A DNA stretch of 64,000 nucleotides from Rhodopirellula bahusiensis (GTDB lineage: Bacteria; Planctomycetota; Planctomycetia; Pirellulales; Pirellulaceae), in NCBI RefSeq assembly GCF_002727185.1, contig NZ_NIZW01000024.1:43228-107227 (forward strand), read 5' to 3'. A model generated the notes under the pieces. It was given only the letters and a program-made list of their open reading frames with translations. It was not told the DNA's origin and did no database searches. Of the stretch, positions 26,864 through 34,954 are shown piece by piece. Made by a program: the position numbers and the translations under genes. Every line of letters begins with the position of its first letter. The first letter of the stretch is position 1.

Positions 26864-28222
26864 TTAGAACATGCCGCCGGTTTGTTGTGGCGTGTTGGGA
26901 GCATTCTGGCTGCTGCCGCTTGAGTTTCCGCCTCCCTCAGCGGCCTGAAGGCATGTCCCACAGAAATAGCCCGAATGAAAACTGCCCGAAGACATTGGGT
27001 CTTGGAATGGCACGGACTTGGTCGGTACATCCTCGCCAACGGTTCCAGCTCGGAGTGCATCGAAGAGGGCTTCGATTTTCAAGTGAGTTGCGAACGAGGT
27101 GGATACCAAGATGCCGGTGCGATTGGATCCGCCGGTAGGCAAGGGGGCCATGGTGCCCACGCCACCGAGCACTTCCCATGACTCTGGATCGACGGAGGTT
27201 TGAATCAATTGCATGGCTTGGGAAATCGATTCGGTCAGCCCGGTGGCTTCCAGGTAGTAAACTCGATTGAGAGGTCGATCCTCGGCAGCGGTCACTGTGG
27301 TGATCACCCATGCATTGTCTTCGAATTGGAAGGTCAGGTTCTGATCGCGAAGCATTCGATTCATGACGGACCGAAATTTGGTTTCGTTCCCATGAATTCT
27401 CATGGGGATGTCGGCTGACAGGCCTTCGCCTTCCAACGAAAAAATATCGAGCTCAATGCGGTAATGGAGTTGCTCTTGGAGAGTCGCGATCGCCTCGTCC
27501 AGCGGGATGCTGTCGCTCTCAATCGAGACCGTCTTGTTCAGATCAGACTCCATCTTCTTGGTGGTGTCTGCGGAGATCCCCGCCCAGCGATCGGTGGCGA
27601 TTCCCGCACGAGCGAGTTTCGTGAAGTCGGCGGTGATCACCAAACCGTCCTGGGTCAGTTGGGCGGCCAAGTTCAGTGGAGCCAGGGCTCGGTTCAGAAC
27701 GACACGCATCGGGATCTCTGACGCTCGCAGTTGGACGACGGCGGACGACGGATCAACGTTGGCGATTCGCATCGCGGATTGATCGAGCGAGCAAGGGATA
27801 CCAGATTCCTCTAGGATCAATTGGGGGAGCTCGCTGAGCTTGCGTTCGGTATCGATCTCCACTCGTTGATGAAATTGATGGTGCAGGAACATTGCCCATT
27901 CCGCCATTTGCACCTCGTGAGCCGCCAAGTTTCGTGGTGGACCGGTTCGCGGCGCAGTGGAATTTCGCGGTGGAGTGGGATACTGAGCGGTGGAATGCGG
28001 TGGGTAGCCGCCGGTCGGATGCGTTGGTCCGGTCGGGTAAGCGTTTTGCTGAGGTTGGAATGGTTCGTTTGGCGAATCGTTGGCCTGGCCCTCGAGATGC
28101 CGTGGTCCTTCGAAGCGTGGACCTTGGAACTCGGGTGATTGGGCGTTTGTGAACCCGTTCGCCGAAGTCGCCGCGGCAACCACGACCGCGCTCAGAATCT
28201 TCATCTTGGTCCGCTGACTCAT
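26864..28222 (-). CDS. Secreted protein with STN/secretin-like repeats, unknown function
   Basis: With ATG at 28222 the protein has 452 residues: a signal peptide (MKILSAVVVAAATSANGF), a Pro/Gln/Thr-rich linker to about residue 105, then two alpha-beta repeats of the kind seen in the short N-terminal domain of secretins and TonB receptors (IANVDPSSAVVQLRASEIPMRVVLNRALAPLNL and VSIESDSIPLDEAIATLQEQLHY regions, the latter followed by MNRMLRDQNLTFQFEDNAWVIT). The C-terminus is Ser/Gly/Asn-rich with an isolated CGTC. No secretin barrel follows, so it is not a whole secretin. The frame start at 28426 would overlap transketolase and is rejected. Confidence 0.75.
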   Translation of the reverse strand: MSQRTKMKILSAVVVAAATSANGFTNAQSPEFQGPRFEGPRHLEGQANDSPNEPFQPQQNAYPTGPTHPTGGYPPHSTAQYPTPPRNSTAPRTGPPRNLAAHEVQMAEWAMFLHHQFHQRVEIDTERKLSELPQLILEESGIPCSLDQSAMRIANVDPSSAVVQLRASEIPMRVVLNRALAPLNLAAQLTQDGLVITADFTKLARAGIATDRWAGISADTTKKMESDLNKTVSIESDSIPLDEAIATLQEQLHYRIELDIFSLEGEGLSADIPMRIHGNETKFRSVMNRMLRDQNLTFQFEDNAWVITTVTAAEDRPLNRVYYLEATGLTESISQAMQLIQTSVDPESWEVLGGVGTMAPLPTGGSNRTGILVSTSFATHLKIEALFDALRAGTVGEDVPTKSVPFQDPMSSGSFHSGYFCGTCLQAAEGGGNSSGSSQNAPNTPQQTGGMF

Positions 28223-28268
28223 CTTTTCCGCCTGAAAAACTGGGGTGCTGGATTGGTCCACGGACGCC

Positions 28269-28274
28269 AGTATA
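28269..28274 (-). promoter_or_regulatory. Candidate -10 box for the STN-like gene
   Basis: On the minus strand the sequence reads CTGTATACTGGCG; TATACT ends 47 bp before the ATG at 28222. The following GG is shared with candidate -10 boxes at 39046 and 41453. No good -35 is visible. Confidence 0.4.
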
Positions 28275-28403
28275 CAGCGGATGTGATCGGGAAATCCCTG
28301 CGTTTTGGTGGGCGGTTTCACCCCGGGGCTTTCGTGTTTCGGGGCTCGCCGGTACGCTTTCGTGGTCTGAAATTTTGCTCCTCCAACCTTCTCGCGCGTG
28401 CCG

Positions 28404-30449
28404 ATGACTGCCACCACCACTGACAATCAAACCCTCGCCATCGACACCATCCGCTGCCTCAGCATGGATGCCGTTCAAACCGCCAACAGTGGTCACCCCG
28501 GCACGCCGATGGCGTTGGCCCCCATCGCGTATCAATTGTTCCAAAACACAATGAATTACGACCCCGCCAAGCCACACTGGCCGGGCCGGGATCGATTTGT
28601 GTTGTCATGCGGTCACGCCAGCATGCTGCTCTATAGCACGCTGCACCTGATCGGCGTCCAAGCGACTGACCGGTACGGCAAACCGACCGGTGGTGAATCG
28701 ATCTCGCTGGAAGACATCAAGAATTTCCGTCAAATCGGCAGCGTTTGTGCCGGGCACCCCGAATTTGCCGAAGCCGCCGGAATCGAAACCACGACCGGGC
28801 CTCTCGGTGCCGGCGTCAGCAACAGCGTCGGAATGGCGATGGCCGAAAAGTGGTTGGCCGCCAACTACAACACCGACGACCTGACGCTGTTCAACTACAA
28901 CACCTACGCCATCTGCAGCGACGGCGACTTGATGGAAGGCATCGCGACCGAAGCTGCCTCTGTCGCCGGTCACTTGAAACTTGACAACCTATGCTGGTTG
29001 TACGACGACAACAACATCACCATCGAAGGTGACACCGAGCTTGCCTTCAGCGAAGACATGGGCAAGAAATTCGAAGGCCTCGGATGGAACGTCCTGCACG
29101 TCGACGATGCCAACGACATCGATGCTCTTGGCAAAGCGATCGCGAAATTCCAAGCGTGCGGTGACAAGCCCACTTTGATCGTTGTGAAGTCGATCATTGG
29201 CTACGGTGCACCCAACAAGCAAAACACGCACGGCGCACACGGTGCACCACTGGGTTGGGACGAAGTTGCCCTGGCCAAGAAGTCCTACGGTTTGCCCGAA
29301 GACGAAAAATTCTACGTTCCCGAAGGCGTCAAAGAACACTTCGCCGAAGGCGTTGGCAAACGTGGTGCGACCGCATCGAGCCAGTGGGAAGATGTTTGGA
29401 CCAAGTACCAAGCAGCAGAACCAGCCAAGGCGGCCGAGCTGACTTCCATGTTCGCTGGCGAATTGCCCGAAGGTTGGGACAAAGACATCCCCGTCTTCGA
29501 AGCAGACGCGAAGGGCGACGCGACTCGGAACAGCAGCGGCAAAGTTCTCAACGCGATCGCCAAGAACGTTCCCTTCATGATCGGCGGAAGTGCTGACTTG
29601 GCACCGTCGAACAAGTCGGATTTGAAGTTCGAAGGTGCCGGCGAATTCCTGCCTCGCCAGTACAAGGGCCGCAACCTGCACTTCGGGATTCGTGAGCACG
29701 CGATGGCCGGAATCGCCAACGGTTTGTGCTTGTCCGGTTTGCGTGGATACGCCGCGACCTTCTTCGTCTTCACCGATTACATGCGTGGTGGAATGCGGTT
29801 GTCCAGCATCATGCATCAACCAACCATGTACATCCTGACGCACGATTCAATCGGCGTTGGCGAAGACGGACCAACCCACCAACCGATCGAGCACCTGACC
29901 GCTTGTCGTGCGATTCCCGGGTTGAATGTCTTCCGCCCCGGTGATTCCAACGAAGTCGCCGAGTGCTATCGCACTGCGATGGGAATCAACGATCACCCAA
30001 GTGCATTCGTTCTGTCGCGTCAAAACATGCCTACCCTGGACCGCAGCAAGTACGCCGCGGCATCGGGATGTGCTCGCGGTGGTTACATCCTCAGCGACTG
30101 CGAAGGCACGCCGGACGTGATTCTGATGGGCAGCGGCAGCGAGCTGTACATGGCCGTCGACGCGGCGGAAGTGTTGACCGCTCAAGGCAAAAAGGTTCGC
30201 GTGGTCAGCATGCCTTGCATGGACATCTTCGCTCAACAAGACGCCTCGTACATCAACGAAGTCTTGCCAGCCGAAGTCACCAACCGCGTTGCAATCGAAG
30301 CCGGTATCCAAATGAGCTGGGATCGCTGGATCGGTTCGCAGGGCAAGTTCGTCGGCATGCACTCGTTCGGTGCCAGTGGCCCATTCGATGCCGTCTACGA
30401 GCACTTCGGCATCAACTCCGACGCGGTTGTCAAAGCCGCTCTTTCCTGA
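28404..30449 (+). CDS. tkt: Transketolase
   Basis: TPP enzyme of the pentose phosphate pathway that moves two-carbon units between sugar phosphates. In 681 residues: NSGHPGTPM near residue 28 (phosphate-binding His), GPLGAGVSNSVGMAMAEKWL, the TPP/Mg motif GDGDLMEGIATEA followed by the LYDDNNITIEGDTELAF stretch, and the glutamate-bearing FGIREHAMAGIANGL in the pyrimidine domain. The GTG at 28398 is also in frame; the ATG at 28404 is taken. An inverted repeat CGATTCGC/GCGAATCG follows at about 30470-30493 without a T-run. Divergent from the STN-like gene. Confidence 0.96.
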   Translation: MTATTTDNQTLAIDTIRCLSMDAVQTANSGHPGTPMALAPIAYQLFQNTMNYDPAKPHWPGRDRFVLSCGHASMLLYSTLHLIGVQATDRYGKPTGGESISLEDIKNFRQIGSVCAGHPEFAEAAGIETTTGPLGAGVSNSVGMAMAEKWLAANYNTDDLTLFNYNTYAICSDGDLMEGIATEAASVAGHLKLDNLCWLYDDNNITIEGDTELAFSEDMGKKFEGLGWNVLHVDDANDIDALGKAIAKFQACGDKPTLIVVKSIIGYGAPNKQNTHGAHGAPLGWDEVALAKKSYGLPEDEKFYVPEGVKEHFAEGVGKRGATASSQWEDVWTKYQAAEPAKAAELTSMFAGELPEGWDKDIPVFEADAKGDATRNSSGKVLNAIAKNVPFMIGGSADLAPSNKSDLKFEGAGEFLPRQYKGRNLHFGIREHAMAGIANGLCLSGLRGYAATFFVFTDYMRGGMRLSSIMHQPTMYILTHDSIGVGEDGPTHQPIEHLTACRAIPGLNVFRPGDSNEVAECYRTAMGINDHPSAFVLSRQNMPTLDRSKYAAASGCARGGYILSDCEGTPDVILMGSGSELYMAVDAAEVLTAQGKKVRVVSMPCMDIFAQQDASYINEVLPAEVTNRVAIEAGIQMSWDRWIGSQGKFVGMHSFGASGPFDAVYEHFGINSDAVVKAALS

Positions 30450-30649
30450 GTCTCAACGTTTTCGCCGGTCGCCGATTCGCCCAAATGCGAATCGGTTGAC
30501 CGCTGCGGAACACGAGTTTGATCTTGTGTCGGCCAACGGCTGACTTCTTCCAACTTTGATCGAGAACGGAAGGCCTTTTTTTCACGAGCAGATCGCTCGA
30601 TGAATGGCTCTTTCGTGTCAACGACCCTTCATCACTGAAAGAAAATCTC

Positions 30650-31963
30650 TTGTCCGGTACTTGTGTCATTGGTCTGCAGTGGGGCGACGAAGCCAAAGGC
30701 AAACTCGTCGACTTGCTGGCGCCGCGTTTTGATTGGGTTGTCCGCTATCAAGGCGGAGCCAACGCTGGGCACACCGTCGTTGCCGGGGATGAAACCTACA
30801 AACTGCACCACATCCCATCCGGGATCCTGCACAGCGACGTTCAAAACGTCATTACGCCTGGCGTCGTGATCAATCCCACCACGATGTTGCAGGAGATCGA
30901 TGGCTTGCAAGCTCGCGGGATCGACGTCTTCGAAAACCTGAAGGTCAGCGAACGAGCTCACTTGGTGATGCCGTGGCACATGATCGAAGACGCGACGATC
31001 AACGCGACCGCTGTTCGCGGCGAATCAATTGGCACCACGAACCGTGGCATCGGCCCGTGCTACCGGGACAAAGTCGGACGCACCCACGCGATTCGAATGA
31101 TCGACTTGATCGAAGGTTCGCGTGACGAACGTATCTCGACCGTCGCGACACAAAAGCAAGCGTTACTGAAGAACTTGGGTGCTTCCCAGGAAGAGCTTGA
31201 TTCGATCGCACCTGAGAAAATGGTCGCCTTGGCGGCTTCTTGGGCCGAGCGTTTGGCTCCGATGATCGCCGACACGACCGACATGGTCTTGGACGCTGCC
31301 GAAGCCAACCAAAAGATGCTGTTCGAAGGTGCTCAAGGTGCGTTGCTGGACATCGATCACGGAACCTACCCGTTTGTGACCAGCAGCAATTCGTCGGGCG
31401 TTGGCGTTTGTGCCGGTGCGGGCGTGCCACCAAAGTGGATCGATCAAGTTCTCGGCGTGTGCAAGGCTTACAGCACACGCGTTGGCGGCGGTCCCTTCCC
31501 GAGCGAATTAGAAGACGAAACGGGCGAGAAGATTCGCAAGCTTGGAAACGAGTTTGGAACGACCACCGGACGCCCGCGTCGTTGTGGTTGGTTCGATGCC
31601 GTTGCCGTTCGATACACCGCTCGATTGTCCGGCGTGACTCGTTTGGCGCTCATGATGATGGACGTGTTGGCTCACTTTGATGAGCTCAAAGTCTGCGTCG
31701 CGTACGAGTTGGATGGAAAAGAAATCCATCGCGTGCCAGCACACGCGGAACAGCTTCGTCGTTGCAAACCGATCTACGAAACGATCCAAGGTTGGAACAC
31801 ACCCGTTGATGACGCTCGCTCGGTGGATGACTTCCCGCCACTGGCCCTCGCGTACGTCAAACGCATCGAAGAGTTGGTCGGCATCCCAGTTGGTGTGTTG
31901 TCAGTTGGTCCTGACCGTGCCCAGACCATCTTCACCGAAGAATCCAAAGCGATGAACCTGTAG
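30650..31963 (+). CDS. purA: Adenylosuccinate synthetase (TTG start)
   Basis: Joins IMP and aspartate with GTP in the first step towards AMP. The 437 residues begin directly with the family opening, [22 protein letters not shown], so the TTG at 30650 is almost certainly the start; GAAAG lies about 10 bp before it. Other motifs: [12 protein letters not shown] (catalytic His41), [29 protein letters not shown], and [23 protein letters not shown]. The P-loop-like motif normally reads GDEGKGK; here it is GDEAKGK, Ala15 for Gly. The preceding 200 bp hold a small palindrome with a T-run (AAGGCCTTTTTTT near 30571) and nothing else I recognise. Confidence 0.96.
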   Translation: MSGTCVIGLQWGDEAKGKLVDLLAPRFDWVVRYQGGANAGHTVVAGDETYKLHHIPSGILHSDVQNVITPGVVINPTTMLQEIDGLQARGIDVFENLKVSERAHLVMPWHMIEDATINATAVRGESIGTTNRGIGPCYRDKVGRTHAIRMIDLIEGSRDERISTVATQKQALLKNLGASQEELDSIAPEKMVALAASWAERLAPMIADTTDMVLDAAEANQKMLFEGAQGALLDIDHGTYPFVTSSNSSGVGVCAGAGVPPKWIDQVLGVCKAYSTRVGGGPFPSELEDETGEKIRKLGNEFGTTTGRPRRCGWFDAVAVRYTARLSGVTRLALMMMDVLAHFDELKVCVAYELDGKEIHRVPAHAEQLRRCKPIYETIQGWNTPVDDARSVDDFPPLALAYVKRIEELVGIPVGVLSVGPDRAQTIFTEESKAMNL

Positions 31964-32042
31964 AACGCGTTGTCGCGGACCTGTTTAGCCGAAGGCCGTT
32001 AGGCCCGGTTACCTCCGGTAGAAACTCGACGGTCCTACTGCT

Positions 32043-32471
32043 TTAAGAAGCCTCTGCCACATCCGCGGCCGAGACAACATCGAATGTTTTCTCGGCGATG
32101 ATGTTGCCATCGAGTTCCAGCCACATTTGCCAGGGGCCCAATTTGTCTTCGATGGGGTCCCATATTGTGTCGCCCAAGTAGAAGTTCCAGTCGTTGGTTT
32201 TGACGTACACGGAACCATCGAAGGGCTCGCGGGTTTTGCCTCGCTCGTCCTTGATGCCGGGATGATCGATGCAGAAGACCAGTTCCTGATTCTTGGCTCC
32301 CTTGATGTTGACGATGAATCCAAATTCAACGTCGACACGTGCCGGAATGGTTGTGGTGCTGCGAATGAACCGTGGGAGCTCTTTGGATTCACCATCCCAC
32401 TTGGAGTGAATTCCAAAGGTGCGCATTCGCGTCTGGATTTTCTTCTTCGCCAACGATGGTTCTCGCTTCAT
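32043..32471 (-). CDS. DUF3859 domain protein
   Basis: A 142-residue protein matching the DUF3859 layout: TFGIHSKW, then RSTTTIPARVDVEFGFIVNIKGAKNQELVF, IDHPG, and near the end LGPWQMWLELDGNIIAEKTFDVV. It is an all-beta domain of unknown function. No signal peptide is present, so it should stay in the cytosol. It converges on purA; the 79-bp gap includes a small palindrome GGCCGTTAGGCC. Confidence 0.8.
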   Translation of the reverse strand: MKREPSLAKKKIQTRMRTFGIHSKWDGESKELPRFIRSTTTIPARVDVEFGFIVNIKGAKNQELVFCIDHPGIKDERGKTREPFDGSVYVKTNDWNFYLGDTIWDPIEDKLGPWQMWLELDGNIIAEKTFDVVSAADVAEAS

Positions 32472-32670
32472 AGATCAGATTGGTTTGGCCGACCGGCTGA
32501 GCGAGGTCGCGTCACGGTTTCTCACCATGCCATAAATGCTTGGCGAAGAAAATCCCTGGCCGCGAGTGAGCGAACATGCGTGTCATCGTCGCGAATAGAA
32601 TATGGCGCTCCGCGTCGGACTTTTGTGTTTGATGCAATCAAGTTCTTCGGGCGATGATGAAAGCGAAATC

Positions 32671-33852
32671 ATGCGTTGGGTATCAGGAGTGTTGTGCGTG
32701 AGTTTGGTGGCCAAGACTTTATTGGGTGGTGTCGCTCATGCGGATGAGCCCGAAATCCCCGCGATCTCGGACGCGATGCAGCAATTTGTGGCGGACAAAG
32801 AGATCGCCGGTGCGGTCACTCTGGTCGTTGGACCGGATTCGGTGAAGCATGTGAATGTCGTGGGCCACGCCGACGTCGCGAATGAAACGCCGCTGAAGCG
32901 AGACGCTTTGTTTTGGATCGCTTCGATGACCAAGCCCATCACGGGTGCTTGCGTGTTGATGATGCAAGACGAAGGCAAGCTGTCGATCGATGATCCAATC
33001 GCGAAGCACTTGCCCGCGATGAAGAACTTGAAGCTGGCGGACGGCACACCGGCGAACATCACGATTCGCCATTTGATGACGCACACCTCGGGCATGAGCG
33101 AATTGCCACGAGAAAGTGCCTACACCGATCCGACTCTGACGGCTGCCGCTGAACGATATGCCGAGTTGCCGGTGTTGTTCGAGCCGGGCACCGAGTGGCG
33201 GTACAGCCAAACCGGCATCAACACCGCCGCACGAATTGTGGAAGTCGTATCCGGCCTGACGTTTGACCGTTTTGTTGAAGAACGAATTTGTCGGCCGTTG
33301 GACATGACCGACACGACGTTCTATTTATCGCAAGAGCAACAGGATCGGTTGTCGAAAACCTATCGCGTGATTGAAGTTGACGGCGACACACCCAAGCATC
33401 TGGAAGAAACGACCATCAGCGTTTTGTCAGGTGGTACACCGATGAATCGCGACCGTTTCCCTGCGGCGAATGGTGGGCTGTTCTCAACCGCTGATGACTA
33501 CGCGAAGTTCTGCCAAATGCTGTTGCGCGATGGACGCGCGAATGGCAAGCAGTTGTTGTCCAAGTCCGCTGTTGAGCAAATGCGAACCATCTGCACGGGG
33601 GACATCAAGACTGGTTTCACACCAGGCAACGGATGGGCAATCGGTTGCTGCGTGATTCGCGAACCGCAAGGCGTGACCAAGGCTCTTTCGCCCGGAACCT
33701 TCGGCCATGGTGGTGCTCATGGAACGCAGGTTTGGATCGATCCGGAGAATGAAGTGGCGATGATCCTGATGGTCCAGCGAGCCAATTTTCCGAACGCCGA
33801 TGCCTCCAAGGTACGGCAAGCGTTCGGCGAAGCGTTGATGCAAGCTTTGTAG
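32671..33852 (+). CDS. Secreted serine beta-lactamase-like hydrolase (class C / esterase family)
   Basis: Member of the beta-lactamase/transpeptidase-like fold, probably an esterase or peptidase rather than an antibiotic enzyme. With ATG at 32671 it has 393 residues and a signal peptide (VSGVLCVSLVAKTLLGGVAHA). The catalytic Ser85 and Lys88 lie in ASMTK, the second motif is YSQTG in place of YxN, and the third is HGGAHGT. DDPIAKHLP and THTSGM are typical of this family. The frame start at 32602 is rejected because it would bury the signal peptide. Stand-alone gene; a REPIN-like repeat starts 20 bp after its stop. Confidence 0.88.
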   Translation: MRWVSGVLCVSLVAKTLLGGVAHADEPEIPAISDAMQQFVADKEIAGAVTLVVGPDSVKHVNVVGHADVANETPLKRDALFWIASMTKPITGACVLMMQDEGKLSIDDPIAKHLPAMKNLKLADGTPANITIRHLMTHTSGMSELPRESAYTDPTLTAAAERYAELPVLFEPGTEWRYSQTGINTAARIVEVVSGLTFDRFVEERICRPLDMTDTTFYLSQEQQDRLSKTYRVIEVDGDTPKHLEETTISVLSGGTPMNRDRFPAANGGLFSTADDYAKFCQMLLRDGRANGKQLLSKSAVEQMRTICTGDIKTGFTPGNGWAIGCCVIREPQGVTKALSPGTFGHGGAHGTQVWIDPENEVAMILMVQRANFPNADASKVRQAFGEALMQAL

Positions 33853-33872
33853 GAAGCGATTTGCAATCACGC

Positions 33873-33998
33873 CGTAGGCCATGTCTCACATGGCGGCCAC
33901 ACCGATGCTTTGGAACAAAGCGAGTCGTCCTTTCGTGTGTTTTCGCGAGAGCGGGATCGCTCGGCGGAGGGCGATTGCCAGGCGGGGCCTGGCCTACG
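33873..33998 (-). repeat. REPIN-like palindromic repeat, copy D
   Basis: Same orientation as copy C. Ends CGTAGGCCA and TGGCCTACG; hairpins GCCATGTCTCACATGGC and GCCAGGCGGGGCCTGGC; core ATGCTTTGGAACAAAGCGAG. Flanked by GATTTGCAATC on the left and ATTGCAATTTGCAAGC on the right. A fragment of the AGAGTAGAAC family lies at 34041-34064. These fill the convergent gap between the hydrolase and yggS. Confidence 0.85.
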
Positions 33999-34087
33999 AG
34001 GCGGGATGGATTGCAATTTGCAAGCGCCCGATTCGGCCCCAGAGTAGAACGATTGTCCTGCTCTAAGCCGGCCTCTCACAACTGAAA

Positions 34088-34849
34088 TCAACCAGTCGGC
34101 AACACGCCTTGAAACAGCCGCGTGCCGATGCGGACGAGCGTGGCACCTTCGGCGATCGCAGCGGGATAGTCTCCACTCATCCCCATCGACAATTCCGGAA
34201 GCGAAACTCCCGTGGCGGATTCCATTTGATCGCGAAGTTCTCGCAGTTTGGCAAACTGTTTGGCGGCAGCGGACTCGTTGGTGCCCCAGCCCGCCATCGC
34301 CATCAGGCCTTTGATTTGCAGCCCCGCGTTGGAGCTGTCCTCGAGGCTTTGCCAGTGAACCAAGAGTGGTTCCAGTTGGTTGATCGGCAACCCGGTCTTG
34401 GCTTCTTCTTCGCTGACATTGATCTCGATCAAGCCATCGATCGATCGTGATTGAAGCAAGCTTTCGGAGTGCAATGTATCGAGCAACCGTTCACTCGCAA
34501 TCGCGTGAACGAGCGGTTCCGCGGGAAGCAAGCGGCGGACTTTGTTGCGTTGCAAATTCCCAATTTGGTGCCAGCGAATGTCGGCATCATCGAGCGTTTG
34601 AAACTTGCTCTCCAATAGCTGAGGCCGATTTTCGCCCAGGTCATGGCATCCCGCTTCGACCAGCCAACTCGTGATCTCAGCATCAACGTATTTCGTGACG
34701 CCGACCACGCGGACGCTGTCGGCAGCACGCCCGCACCGTTCGGCGGTTTCGGAAACTGATTGCCGGACCGCATGCCAGTTGTCCGCAATCAGAGATTTCG
34801 CAGTCGCTTCGTCGCACGCCATCTGTTGTTTTGAGATTGGTTCAGCCAT
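34088..34849 (-). CDS. yggS: YggS/PLPBP-family pyridoxal phosphate homeostasis protein
   Basis: PLP-binding protein of the alanine-racemase fold that keeps vitamin B6 and amino-acid pools balanced. The 253 residues contain the PLP lysine Lys53 in VGVTKYV, then LGENRPQLLESKF, WHQIGNLQRNKVRR, and the phosphate-binding ending LSMGMSGDYPAAIAEGATLVRIGTRLF. About 18 residues more than E. coli YggS at the N-terminus. Monocistronic; a long hairpin (34879-34947) stands before it. Confidence 0.95.
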   Translation of the reverse strand: MAEPISKQQMACDEATAKSLIADNWHAVRQSVSETAERCGRAADSVRVVGVTKYVDAEITSWLVEAGCHDLGENRPQLLESKFQTLDDADIRWHQIGNLQRNKVRRLLPAEPLVHAIASERLLDTLHSESLLQSRSIDGLIEINVSEEEAKTGLPINQLEPLLVHWQSLEDSSNAGLQIKGLMAMAGWGTNESAAAKQFAKLRELRDQMESATGVSLPELSMGMSGDYPAAIAEGATLVRIGTRLFQGVLPTG

Positions 34850-34878
34850 GCGGGCGTTTTAACACAACGCCAACAAGT

Positions 34879-34947
34879 GTGGCATAGGCTTCCAGCCTGT
34901 GAGATCGCGGATGTCGGTTCGAATCACAGGCTGGAAGCCTATGCCAC
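34879..34947. repeat. Perfect 24-bp inverted repeat
   Basis: Arms at 34879-34902 and 34924-34947 are perfect reverse complements, starting GTGGCATAGGCTTCCAGCC, with a 21-nt loop. It lies between the VWA gene stop (34955) and the yggS start (34849), both on the minus strand, so RNA read through it would form a strong hairpin. No T-run follows in the minus direction. Confidence 0.8.
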
Positions 34948-34954
34948 TTTGCTT

